Shown here: positions 25,121-33,836 of the stretch, one piece after another
Layout: each line of letters starts with the position of its first letter
Numbering within the stretch: the first letter of the stretch is position 1
Source: an uncultured Bacilli bacterium
Lineage (GTDB): Bacteria; Bacillota_I; Bacilli_A; RF39; UBA660
Length of the DNA stretch: 46,807 bases
Reading direction: 5' to 3'
NCBI GenBank assembly: GCA_944329445.1
Contig: CALVIH010000005.1
Span: 1-46,807 of the forward strand
The notes under the pieces: model-generated
The model's input: the letters and a program-made list of their open reading frames with translations, nothing else
What the model was told of the DNA's origin: nothing
Database searches by the model: none
Made by a program: the position numbers and the translations under genes

Positions 25121-26752
25121 TTATTTACTAACTATTTTCCAAGGTTTAGCATAGGTCCCATCTGTTTCATCAGTAATCGTTGTATCAATTGTTACACCAG
25201 TATCTAATTCTATTATTGGTCTTATAAAATGTGTTTTTTGATTATATTTAACCTCGTTACGATTATCCGTACCATCTTCATTTATAATAATTGCACCATA
25301 ATTAGTATTTGTATAAGGGTAATTGTCATACGTTATGTTATTTGTTGCACTAGGATTACAATATGCCATCGTAAACCATGCATTACTATCACTGGAGTTA
25401 TAACGTACAACCCTTGAAGCTATCCAATAAGTATTTTGAGGATAATTACCTTTATCTTCTCCAGTAGATCCTAAAATAAGTTCTTTAATAGTCGCATTAC
25501 TTGTATAATCAGAAATGTTATAAGAATAAGAGTTATCAGTTACTCCTAAAGAAGAATTTGCTTTAACAACCGTAACTCCATAACCAGTAATGGTTTTGGA
25601 TGTTCCTGCCGTTGTTAGATTCCAACTTGTCGTATAATTATTAGAAGTGTTAACACCAGCTGTACTCCTTGAGAAACCATCGGTCTTAACCGTGTCAGTA
25701 TCTATCGCTGAACCATTATCATCAACGTATCTTATGGGATAATAAAGTAAATTACTTGAAGTTATTTTATAAAACTTAGGCTCTGGCTCAGTATATCCAA
25801 CCAAGTCATTAATATCTTTAAGGTTTATGCTTCTTGCTTTTCCAACACCATCTATGCTATACAAACTATCACATAATCTGTTTAATATTTCTACTCCATT
25901 GTTATACAATTGTTGTCCTTTTAATAATAACCTACCTGTACTATCTTCTCCCGCCGATAGTCTTCCTGCAGGGTTTGATGCGGTAGCGCTAACTAACGTT
26001 ATTTTATCACCATTTATTTTTAAGACTCTCCATCCGCCACTATTTGTACCGATGTCCCTACTAATACCCATGGTAGCATAACCTGATTCATCTTCGTGCC
26101 AATAAGTAGTAGTTCCTGACGTGCTAACATAATCCACGTAATCTCCTACTTTTAATTCTGCTACCTCGGTATCTTGACCATCATCTTCAGAGGTACCTTC
26201 TTTATCCGTCTGCACGAAATTTAACTTATATGATAAATTTATTTCTTGTGGTTCACTTGGCAAATCACTTTCTGTTATATCTTTGTCAAATTCTATTTTA
26301 ATTGTTAATTTTTTTCTCGTATCTTTATTTAAAATATCTCCTTGCCTTACTTCCGTGCCATCTTCGTACTTTACTTCAAAGTTTATGTACCTTTCCTGCT
26401 CTTCTGTTAATGAAGGCGTTTCTATGCTATATATTTCAGCATTTATCGTTCCTTCGTTTACTAAGTCCACCTTATACGTAACAGTATCTCCGGGCGTTGA
26501 TAAAGATACGTTTATTTTATTTATGGTTACTAAGTCATCTTCTATTATTGCCGTATCATTCATACTGGCATCACCAGTTGTTTCACCATCACTTAAGTTT
26601 TCAAATTTTATTCCCCATTTTGCCGCATCTAGTGTGGCTGCTCCGTTTATTCTAAGCGTTGTGCTTAACGCTGCGAACGCAATTGTTAATCCTATTATTG
26701 CTATTATAAGTGCTACTAAACTTAGCGTTTTTATTCTTCTTTCTCGTTCCAT
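25121..26752 (-). CDS. Exported TasA-like surface protein
   Basis: A 543-residue exported protein. The N-terminus is ERERRIKTLSLVA followed by a hydrophobic stretch (about 8-30, IIAIIGLTIAFAAL) and STTLRINGAATLDAAKW. This arrangement resembles TasA/camelysin-type proteins processed by SipW-like signal peptidase. Residues about 60-190 look like an Ig-type beta-sandwich of that group (SLSTPGDTVTYKVDLVNEG). The remainder is Asn/Thr/Tyr-rich with GWRVLKINGDKITLVSA and NTYWIASRVV, a layout common in exported proteins of gut Firmicutes, ending in HFIRPIIELDTGV. It has no LPxTG. The function is unknown, perhaps fibre or surface display. SD GAGG lies 6 bases before ATG. The C-terminal half and its exact family are uncertain. 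Confidence 0.75.
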   Translation of the reverse strand: MERERRIKTLSLVALIIAIIGLTIAFAALSTTLRINGAATLDAAKWGIKFENLSDGETTGDASMNDTAIIEDDLVTINKINVSLSTPGDTVTYKVDLVNEGTINAEIYSIETPSLTEEQERYINFEVKYEDGTEVRQGDILNKDTRKKLTIKIEFDKDITESDLPSEPQEINLSYKLNFVQTDKEGTSEDDGQDTEVAELKVGDYVDYVSTSGTTTYWHEDESGYATMGISRDIGTNSGGWRVLKINGDKITLVSATASNPAGRLSAGEDSTGRLLLKGQQLYNNGVEILNRLCDSLYSIDGVGKARSINLKDINDLVGYTEPEPKFYKITSSNLLYYPIRYVDDNGSAIDTDTVKTDGFSRSTAGVNTSNNYTTSWNLTTAGTSKTITGYGVTVVKANSSLGVTDNSYSYNISDYTSNATIKELILGSTGEDKGNYPQNTYWIASRVVRYNSSDSNAWFTMAYCNPSATNNITYDNYPYTNTNYGAIIINEDGTDNRNEVKYNQKTHFIRPIIELDTGVTIDTTITDETDGTYAKPWKIVSK

Positions 26753-26834
26753 ATAATACCTCTTATTTCCTTTGTTTCTTATTTTATATCAACCTTTTTA
26801 GTTTAACCTCTATTACATTTACTATTTATAAAAA

Positions 26835-26860
26835 TGAAAAAAATCAGTAAAAGCTGACTT
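26835..26860 (-). terminator. Terminator of the 60-residue membrane protein gene
   Basis: Minus strand AGTCAG / CTGATT (6 bp, 6-base loop) followed by TTTTT, 8 bases past the stop codon. Confidence 0.65.
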
Positions 26861-26867
26861 CTAACAA

Positions 26868-27050
26868 TTAATTAAATAAGTTTGCAATTGACGCCTTAAG
26901 CGCATCATAAGTATCAGGACTAATAATTGTTAACGCCGTAAGCGATAATAATAAAAGTAATATAACAACAACTATTATAAAACTTATATTAGCTGCTTTC
27001 ATGGTGTCTTTATCTAATTTTGAAGGTCTTCCAACTTTACTTTTTGCCAT
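26868..27050 (-). CDS. Small single-pass membrane protein
   Basis: I do not recognise a family. The 60-residue protein begins with a basic stretch containing GRPSKL (an AT-hook-like tripeptide) and then has one strong membrane segment (about 22-45, ISFIIVVVILLLLLSLTALTII). The C-terminal tail is SPDTYDALKASIANLFN. The AAGGACGTGATGAT region before ATG serves as the ribosome site. It lies downstream of miaA with a 35-base gap and has a terminator after it. Coding is supported by the SD, terminator and composition. Confidence 0.65.
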   Translation of the reverse strand: MAKSKVGRPSKLDKDTMKAANISFIIVVVILLLLLSLTALTIISPDTYDALKASIANLFN

Positions 27051-27085
27051 ATCATCACGTCCTTACTATTATTATGATACAAAAT

Positions 27086-27952
27086 TTACGAATTATTTTC
27101 AATATAATTAATTACTTCATTAATCGTTTTTGTAAAGTTATTTACGTTTACATTAAACCATTTTACGTTCATTTGATTATTAAACCAGGTGTATTGCCTT
27201 TTTGCATAATTACGTGATCTTTTCTTTATTAAATCAACCGCCTCTTGTAAGGTTATTTTACCATCAAAATGCATGTATAATTCTTTATAAGCAATAGCAG
27301 TATTAATGGCCTTGGATTTTATTTTGTTATCATAAAACACTCTAGCTTCTTTTATTAAACCATTTTCAATCATTTCATCTACCCTTTTATTTATGGTATC
27401 ATAAAGCTCATCTCTTGGTCTTGTAAGGCCAATTATCTTTGCGTCATATAACATCTTATTTGAAACGACCTTATCATCTTTATCATGATTATTTAAAAAA
27501 CTTTCTAACCTTTGCCTGTTATTAATATGTATTTTAGTTTCATTATCTATTTGCTTTACCATATTATATAATTCTTCATTAGTGTAACTTGAAAAATCTT
27601 TTTTATTATTATTTTCTTTAAATTCATAATTATAAAGTAACGCTTTTAAATAAAGCCCTGTTCCACCTACGATAATAACATTTTTATTATCATCTAGTAA
27701 CTTATCAAGTATTTTCCTAGCATCTTTTTGATAATCAAATACCGAATAATCTTCACTCACATCTTTTATATCTATCATGTGATGTATTACACCATCCATT
27801 TCCTTTTTAGTTACCTTTGCTGTTCCTATATCCATTTTTTTATATATTTGCATACTATCACAAGATATAACCTCAGCATTATATCGTTTAGCAAGTTCTA
27901 TAGACATTTTTGTTTTACCAACACCAGTTGGACCTACTACCACTACTATCAT
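27086..27952 (-). CDS. miaA: tRNA dimethylallyltransferase MiaA
   Basis: MiaA adds the isopentenyl group to A37 of tRNAs that read codons starting with U. The P-loop is VVGPTGVGKTKMSIELA, followed by ISCDSMQIYKKMDIGTAK, the substrate motif HHMIDI, and IIVGGTGLYLKALLY. The C-terminal TIAYKELYMHFDGK-like segment reads NTAIAYKELY. The length of 288 residues is slightly short. ATG 27952 is chosen, with AGGAG 6 bases upstream; ATG 27958 abuts the site. It forms a run with the kinase-like gene 9 bases upstream. Confidence 0.95.
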   Translation of the reverse strand: MIVVVVGPTGVGKTKMSIELAKRYNAEVISCDSMQIYKKMDIGTAKVTKKEMDGVIHHMIDIKDVSEDYSVFDYQKDARKILDKLLDDNKNVIIVGGTGLYLKALLYNYEFKENNNKKDFSSYTNEELYNMVKQIDNETKIHINNRQRLESFLNNHDKDDKVVSNKMLYDAKIIGLTRPRDELYDTINKRVDEMIENGLIKEARVFYDNKIKSKAINTAIAYKELYMHFDGKITLQEAVDLIKKRSRNYAKRQYTWFNNQMNVKWFNVNVNNFTKTINEVINYIENNS

Positions 27953-27961
27953 ACACATCTC

Positions 27962-28669
27962 CTACCTTCTTAATAGTTCCCCTAAAGTTTTAGTATCACG
28001 GGACGTATTTTTAACTATTTCCTCTAATAAATCATCTACGTAATTTGCACTTATAACCGTTTTGACAACATCAGTAATAAAATGTTTTCTTGGTATCTTC
28101 AAATCATCCATAACATCTTTTAAAAAAGTTTCAAAGGTATAATTTAAAAACCATTCATTATTTATAGCTACCCTTGCATAATCATCAGAAATTTTTTTAA
28201 AAAAATCAACGTCGTATATTCCCATTCCAAGATTATTTGTTATACAACAATTATCAGGCTTTAAATCCCAAATCATAACGTTGTTTTCAGCTACTTCCAA
28301 AACTTTTTCCTTAGCCTTATGATAATTTTTTGATAAGTCATTAAGTGTTAGGTCGTTTTTTCCCGATTTTATTTGTTTTAAAAGCAAGTTATAACTCGTG
28401 CCATTTATGATTGGCATCGTATATGCAAAAAAGCACTCGTTATCATCTTGGGTAACATCCAAAGGAAATGATACGTCATCTACCTTTGTACCTAATAAAT
28501 CATTTACCCGCGATTTTATCATTTTATAATGTTGTTTTGCCTTTTGTGTATCATATATTACTTTTATAAGCGTGTTATCATCATAATTCCTAACACTTCC
28601 AAATTTACCTGATAAACCATTTTTTATTGGTTTTAAGTTTAATATTTGCTCCTTGGTTAAATATATCAT
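27962..28669 (-). CDS. Protein-kinase-like protein
   Basis: This 235-residue soluble protein has the landmarks of the eukaryotic-type kinase fold. A Gly-rich loop occurs at about residues 18-24 (GLSGKFGSV), followed by a Lys in TLIKVIY. A catalytic loop IWDLKPDNCCI follows (DLKPxN, Asp about 134), and then YDVDFFKKI stands where DFG is expected (second Asp of DVD). The lobes are compact and no sensor or membrane segment is present. It could be a small-molecule phosphotransferase or a protein kinase; the substrate is unknown. SD AAGGAG precedes ATG. It lies between mutL and miaA, with about 30 bases to mutL, so it is probably in their operon. Confidence 0.7.
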   Translation of the reverse strand: MIYLTKEQILNLKPIKNGLSGKFGSVRNYDDNTLIKVIYDTQKAKQHYKMIKSRVNDLLGTKVDDVSFPLDVTQDDNECFFAYTMPIINGTSYNLLLKQIKSGKNDLTLNDLSKNYHKAKEKVLEVAENNVMIWDLKPDNCCITNNLGMGIYDVDFFKKISDDYARVAINNEWFLNYTFETFLKDVMDDLKIPRKHFITDVVKTVISANYVDDLLEEIVKNTSRDTKTLGELLRR

Positions 28670-28699
28670 TACCTCTCCTTAATTAAAAGCAACGTCAAA

Positions 28700-30475
28700 C
28701 TACATGGCTCTTTTAAACATCTTTTCTAATTCATAATTACTATAAAATATCGTTGTTGGTCTTCCATGAGGACAAGTATATGGATTTTCACACTTTCTTA
28801 AATCATTAATTAATGCTTCCATTTCCTCCATACTTATATTCATATTAGCTTTTATAGCCATTTTACAACTTAACATAATAGCTGCTTTTTCCCTAAATTT
28901 TTCAATCGTAAAATTCTTTTCTTCGCTTATTAATACTTCTAGTATTTTCTTAATGCTATCTTCTTCATAACCTTCCTTAAGCCACGTCGGATGCTCCTTG
29001 ATAACAAACGAGTTAATTCCAGATTCTTCTATATCAAAGTGCATGTCTTTTAATACGTCTATGTTTTGTTTAATTATTATAAATTCGTTTGAAGGAAACT
29101 CTAAAGTAAGTGGAACAAGCATCTTGATACTACTTTGATTAGGATTTCCAAACGCTTTTAAATAACCTTCGTAATTAATACGTTCTTTAGCGGCGTGTTG
29201 GTCAATCATGTAAATTCCAAGTTCATTATGACAGATTATATAAGTACCTTTAGCAAGCCCTACCGGGTACATTTCGGGCATAATAACTTTTTTTGTTTCC
29301 TCATCAAGCTTTACGTCATCTTCCTCATTATAATTAGCAATGTCTTCGTTTACTTCCATAACTGGTTCGTCAAACAAAGAATAATCAATCGTATCTCCTT
29401 CAATTACTTTCTCCCGTTCAAGGTTTAATTGCTGTAATTCTACTCTAGGCCTTTCAACTACTTCTTCTTTTTTTTCAATTTTTGGAATTAGTAAAGCTTT
29501 ATCTAATACTTCTTTTATACCCTTTTTAATTAGTTCTTTTAAATCCTCAAAGTTACTAAATTTTACATCTAGTTTTGAAGGATGAATGTTAACGTCAACA
29601 AGCGATGGGTCGGTGTTGATATTAAGAACAACGATTGGGTACCTAGTTTCTGGTTTATACGTATGATAAGCGTCATTTATTACCCTGTTTAGTTCTATGT
29701 TTCTAACCACCCGGTTGTTAACAAGTGTAATCATATGGCTCCTGGTTGATCTTGTTACTTCCGGAAGAGAAATAAAACCATCAACGTCATAATCATCATT
29801 AAACACTGATATTTTTCTCATTTTTCTAGCGACATCCGAACCGTATATTTCCTTAATAACCTTAAGTAAGTTACCTGACCCGTCGGTGTTTAAAATAACT
29901 TTGTCATCACTTATCAAGGTAAATTTTTTATCAGGATATGATAATGCCATTTTATTAACGTACTCACAAACGTTAGCAAGTTCACTATAAATACTATTTA
30001 AGTACTTAAGTCTTGCCGGAGTATTATAAAACAAGTTTTTAACTATTATTTCAGTACCACGCCTAGCATCGGTTTTTTCATCACTTATTAATCGTCCACC
30101 CTTAACTTCTAGCTTTGTACCAACGTCTCCGGTTGATGTTTTTAAAGTTACTTCTGATACTGACGCGATTGAAGGAAGGGCCTCTCCTCTAAAACCTAAC
30201 GACGAAATCCTAAATAATCCCATCTCATCTAAAAGTTTGCTTGTGGCATGTCTTTGAAAAGCCATGATTGCATCATCATGATCCATTCCAGTTCCGTTAT
30301 CAATTACCTTTATAAGCTTAGTACCCGCTTCAACAACTTCTATTTTAATTTCATCAGCCTTGGCATCAACACTATTTTCAACTAATTCTTTTACAACTGA
30401 TACGCATTTTTCTACAACTTCTCCCGCCGCTATTTTATTTGCTAGTATATCATCCATTACCTTTATTTTACTCAT
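28700..30475 (-). CDS. mutL: DNA mismatch repair protein MutL
   Basis: MutL couples mismatch recognition by MutS to strand removal. The GHKL ATPase N-terminus shows NKIAAGEVVEKCVSVVKELVENS-type motifs, VIDNGTGMD and FRISSLGFRGEALPSIASV. The C-terminal dimerisation domain carries the endonuclease metal motif DQHAAKERINYE plus CKMAIKAN and CPHGRPT, so it is the nicking type found outside MutH bacteria. ATG 30475 is chosen, with GGTG 6 bases upstream; two earlier ATGs lie before that site. No mutS is adjacent. It may share a transcript with the two genes upstream, although a TATAAT lies just before it. Confidence 0.96.
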   Translation of the reverse strand: MSKIKVMDDILANKIAAGEVVEKCVSVVKELVENSVDAKADEIKIEVVEAGTKLIKVIDNGTGMDHDDAIMAFQRHATSKLLDEMGLFRISSLGFRGEALPSIASVSEVTLKTSTGDVGTKLEVKGGRLISDEKTDARRGTEIIVKNLFYNTPARLKYLNSIYSELANVCEYVNKMALSYPDKKFTLISDDKVILNTDGSGNLLKVIKEIYGSDVARKMRKISVFNDDYDVDGFISLPEVTRSTRSHMITLVNNRVVRNIELNRVINDAYHTYKPETRYPIVVLNINTDPSLVDVNIHPSKLDVKFSNFEDLKELIKKGIKEVLDKALLIPKIEKKEEVVERPRVELQQLNLEREKVIEGDTIDYSLFDEPVMEVNEDIANYNEEDDVKLDEETKKVIMPEMYPVGLAKGTYIICHNELGIYMIDQHAAKERINYEGYLKAFGNPNQSSIKMLVPLTLEFPSNEFIIIKQNIDVLKDMHFDIEESGINSFVIKEHPTWLKEGYEEDSIKKILEVLISEEKNFTIEKFREKAAIMLSCKMAIKANMNISMEEMEALINDLRKCENPYTCPHGRPTTIFYSNYELEKMFKRAM

Positions 30476-30506
30476 TAATACCACCACCATCATCTATTTA
30501 AACATT

Positions 30507-30512
30507 ATTATA
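30507..30512 (-). promoter_or_regulatory. Possible -10 of mutL
   Basis: Minus-strand TATAAT overlaps the end of the 90-residue gene, about 30 bases before mutL. The -35 is poor, so this is only a possible internal promoter. Confidence 0.35.
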
Positions 30513-30780
30513 TTTCTTTTGTTTTTTCAATAAACGTAAGAATATCTTTTCTTATATATATTAAATTTTCATATATGTAAGCATATTGCAAAGATTCTTC
30601 TGCTGGATTAATCAATTTAGTGTTAATGGAATCTATAGCACTTGGCATTCTTTTTATACCATTTTCTTCGTGAAATGCTTTTAATAATTCACTTAATTGT
30701 TGTAATTCATAATATATATATTTTATTTGTTCTTGCTTGTCTAGCTTTGAAAACGAAATAATTAATTCTTGTTCAACCAT
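30508..30780 (-). CDS. Small uncharacterised helical protein
   Basis: I do not recognise this 90-residue protein. It is predominantly alpha-helical and charged (ISFSKLDKQEQIKYIYYELQQLSELL at the start, ENLIYIRKDILTFIEKTKEI at the end), with no Cys, no signal peptide and no membrane segment. ATG has AGGA about 9 bases upstream, overlapping the end of the 992-residue gene only 6 bases away. The two are almost certainly co-translated, and it may be that protein's partner. Confidence 0.6.
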   Translation of the reverse strand: MVEQELIISFSKLDKQEQIKYIYYELQQLSELLKAFHEENGIKRMPSAIDSINTKLINPAEESLQYAYIYENLIYIRKDILTFIEKTKEI

Positions 30781-30786
30781 ACAATT

Positions 30787-33765
30787 TTATCCTACTTTCT
30801 TACTATGTTTTTTTAACGCATCTAATTCTTGTAATTCTTTTTCTTCTAATTCTTTTCTAAGTAATAAAAATCTTTCTTGCACATCTTGTTTTGATAAATC
30901 TTTCTTTGAATTTTCAGCTATATTAGATTTTATTTTATCTTTTAAATTATTAATCATATCTTCATATTCTATATCATAATAATTCTCTCTTTCATTAATA
31001 TCCTCTTCTTCATATTTACTTGCCTCATCTTGTAAAACGTTAATAAATTCATTCATGCAAGAAATAATATTAGGATTTTCTAAATTATTAATAATTATAT
31101 TATATATTGAATTTATGTTTTCTTGTCTTATTTCTTTAGAATAGTATTTTTCAACAAGATCAGGCCTAGACATTCTTAAACCAGATCTATTATTTTCCTG
31201 CCCAACTATTATTTTTGAAATCAGCGATGAATCAAGACTTTGCCCAAAACTTCTTAAGTTTTCTTTTATATTGTTATAGTTTTTTAAAGCAATTTTATTT
31301 CTATCTATAAACAAAATTGGAATTCCAAATTGATTTGCGGTTTTTTTGCTTTTCTCATTTATATTATCAAAGCAAATTATATAAGATGGTTGTATTTTCT
31401 CATCAGAATATTCACCCATCATTCTTCTTATGGTAAGTTCATTATGAGTATGCCTTGTTTTATTTTCTAATTCTTCCGGGCTCATAAAATTACAACCCTT
31501 TATAGCTTTAAAATTTTTTGATATTAAATCTGTATTTGACATTAATTCAAGAAAGTCATTTGGCAGATTATTAAAACCTAATATTACTGAATCTTCAGAA
31601 CATTTAGCAATTCCCATATTGTTATTTGTAATATAACTTGTACATATGGATACATTATCATTTTTTTCTTTAGTATTCCAAGAACTATAAACATCTCCTG
31701 GTGGCAATGACCCATACGCTCCTAAAACATGAACAATTAAACCAAAGTTGTTTTCAGTAATATCTACTATACCATTTTGATCAGTAGTTATCAAAGTATT
31801 ATTTATCATTTCTCCATATTCTTTTTTTATTTTTTTGATTAAACGATTAAAGTCTGCAAACGTAAAATGAAAATTATTTTGATTCAAGTTTTGATCAATG
31901 ATATTTAACTCTTCCATGGTATCACTTTCAACTATCTTTTTAAGTTGGTCTTTTATAATTTCTAATTCTGGCATTTGATTATAAATTTGACTTGCAGAAG
32001 AAAAATAAGAATGATAAATAAGTTTTGCATATTCTAAATTAATATTAAAATATTTTAATAAAATCAAACTTTTTTTAGCACTAATTTCATTAAACGTAAA
32101 ATCATCTTTATCATTTAAGGTTGATTCAATATAAGTAGTATCAAACTTATTACAACAATACCTTTCAAATGATGTCATTTGCCTTTTATCCGAAAGAGAA
32201 GAAATTACTTTATTAATAATAGCATCAATCTCATTTAAATCATTTAAAGAGCTGATTTTATAAACATAATTTGCGCATGAGAAAACATAAGTATATAAAT
32301 TTAATAAGATTTTGCTATCCAATTTTTCAATATCAGAATTTATAAGAAGATTAAGCAAATTTTCATCTTCATAAATCATGTTTATAAATTGTATTGTTTC
32401 ATATGGATTACCACTGATTACTTTATACTTTAAAAATACATCATTTAACAGTGACAATGTTTTATTATCACTTGAAAAAACTTCAGAATTACCAATTAAT
32501 TTAATATAACTTTTATCGAAACTATTAACATCCAAATTTTCTATAAATCTTCCGTATTTAGAGCCACGTAAATCATTGTTATCAAAAAGTTCAAATAACT
32601 CCGATAGTTTTCCACTTTTAATTCCAATTAATAAATTATAGATATTAAAAAATACCATGTCATTTTGTTTTACAACCAAATCATCATTAAAATTTTTATA
32701 ATAATCATTAATATCATTAATCCATAATTTAACATTTTCCCAATTTTTCGCTACCTGATCATATATGTATTCTTTTTTTAAATTCATATCAAATGCATTT
32801 GATAAAATATACAATCTTTCGCTAAGTAATTCGGGAGTATCTATTTTATTGAATGTTATAGTACTAGTACTATCAATCGCTTTAAATAATTTATTTTTCT
32901 TAGGGCTCAACGCAAAGGAAAACTTATTTAAATCCTTTAAATGCTTATAATCTATAGAAGAAGGACTATATAATACTAAATTTTTCCAGTCTTCGTAGTC
33001 CAATTTTACGAAGCAATTTTTTTCAAATTCTAATCTATTAAATACTAAACGAGAATAAACTTCCTGACTAAAAGTATTTATAATTACTTTTTTCACTTCT
33101 TTATTTCTTAATCTATCTAGGCCTAAATCTGATAAATTCCAAACATTATTTTTACCTAACAAAGAAATGATTTCACACAAAAAATCGGTGTCATTCATCA
33201 TTTTATCAGGCATATAAGAAATTAAATATGGGTTACTCCTAAAAAATTTTTTCAACTCTTCTTTTGATACATTTAAAAAATCAGCATTTAAAATATAAGT
33301 TATTGGTGAAAACTCTTTAGTTTTTGATAAAAAGGTTTTATCTTTTAAAAGTTTATCTCCCAAATTATCAAAAACTAAGTCATCAAGCACTTTATAAATA
33401 GCAATATGATTTATCCAAACAGCTGCTTTATCTTCTTTATACACACTTTTTAAATACGTGTTAGCTAATAATTCAACAAAATTACCATCATTTTTTATTT
33501 CTTCATTTGCTTCAATAAATATATCAACACCAGTACGTACTCTAGCAAAAGCTAAAAGAACAATTTTTTGAATATTTGAATCAAAATCAGAAAAATGATC
33601 TATTAATAGATTATTAAAAGTTTCAATAAAGTTATCATTTTCTGCTAGTTTTTGAAAAAGTTCTTCATTTTTTACACATTGTATTAATAAGCTTTTACTG
33701 TATTGTTCATTATCATTTATATTATCAATATTTAATATTTCATTATAAAGTTTTTCGCTACCCAT
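30787..33765 (-). CDS. Large uncharacterised protein with a Cys/His-containing C-terminal module
   Basis: I do not recognise a named family. The 992-residue protein has no signal peptide. Residues 1 to about 620 are helical, Asn/Lys/Leu-rich and repeat-like. From about residue 660 a compact module begins: VHVLGAYGSLPPGDVYSSW, then SICTSYITNNNMGIAKC, LGFNNLP, MSPEEL, TRHTHNELTIRRM, and IQPSYIICFD followed by FGIPILFIDRNK. The order Cys…HTHNE…PSYIICFD…GIPILFIDR recurs, as far as I recall, in uncharacterised gut-Firmicutes proteins. The C-terminus is a long acidic/Lys coiled coil ending in LEEKELQELDALKKH. ATG 33765 has GGTG 6 bases upstream. It appears to lead an operon with the 90-residue gene. 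Confidence 0.7.
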   Translation of the reverse strand: MGSEKLYNEILNIDNINDNEQYSKSLLIQCVKNEELFQKLAENDNFIETFNNLLIDHFSDFDSNIQKIVLLAFARVRTGVDIFIEANEEIKNDGNFVELLANTYLKSVYKEDKAAVWINHIAIYKVLDDLVFDNLGDKLLKDKTFLSKTKEFSPITYILNADFLNVSKEELKKFFRSNPYLISYMPDKMMNDTDFLCEIISLLGKNNVWNLSDLGLDRLRNKEVKKVIINTFSQEVYSRLVFNRLEFEKNCFVKLDYEDWKNLVLYSPSSIDYKHLKDLNKFSFALSPKKNKLFKAIDSTSTITFNKIDTPELLSERLYILSNAFDMNLKKEYIYDQVAKNWENVKLWINDINDYYKNFNDDLVVKQNDMVFFNIYNLLIGIKSGKLSELFELFDNNDLRGSKYGRFIENLDVNSFDKSYIKLIGNSEVFSSDNKTLSLLNDVFLKYKVISGNPYETIQFINMIYEDENLLNLLINSDIEKLDSKILLNLYTYVFSCANYVYKISSLNDLNEIDAIINKVISSLSDKRQMTSFERYCCNKFDTTYIESTLNDKDDFTFNEISAKKSLILLKYFNINLEYAKLIYHSYFSSASQIYNQMPELEIIKDQLKKIVESDTMEELNIIDQNLNQNNFHFTFADFNRLIKKIKKEYGEMINNTLITTDQNGIVDITENNFGLIVHVLGAYGSLPPGDVYSSWNTKEKNDNVSICTSYITNNNMGIAKCSEDSVILGFNNLPNDFLELMSNTDLISKNFKAIKGCNFMSPEELENKTRHTHNELTIRRMMGEYSDEKIQPSYIICFDNINEKSKKTANQFGIPILFIDRNKIALKNYNNIKENLRSFGQSLDSSLISKIIVGQENNRSGLRMSRPDLVEKYYSKEIRQENINSIYNIIINNLENPNIISCMNEFINVLQDEASKYEEEDINERENYYDIEYEDMINNLKDKIKSNIAENSKKDLSKQDVQERFLLLRKELEEKELQELDALKKHSKKVG

Positions 33766-33783
33766 AAATTTCACCACCAAAAA

Positions 33784-33825
33784 ATTCGCATTTATGCTAT
33801 AAATAATTATAACACATATGCGAAT
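33784..33825 (-). promoter_or_regulatory. Promoter of the 992-residue gene flanked by an inverted repeat
   Basis: Minus strand TGTTATAAT (extended -10; TATAAT is the complement of 33806-33811). It is bracketed by a perfect 8-bp inverted repeat, ATTCGCAT at 33784-33791 and ATGCGAAT at 33818-33825. One arm falls in the spacer between -35 and -10 and the other just past the likely start of transcription, the geometry of an operator. Confidence 0.5.
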
Positions 33826-33836
33826 ATTAAGTAATA

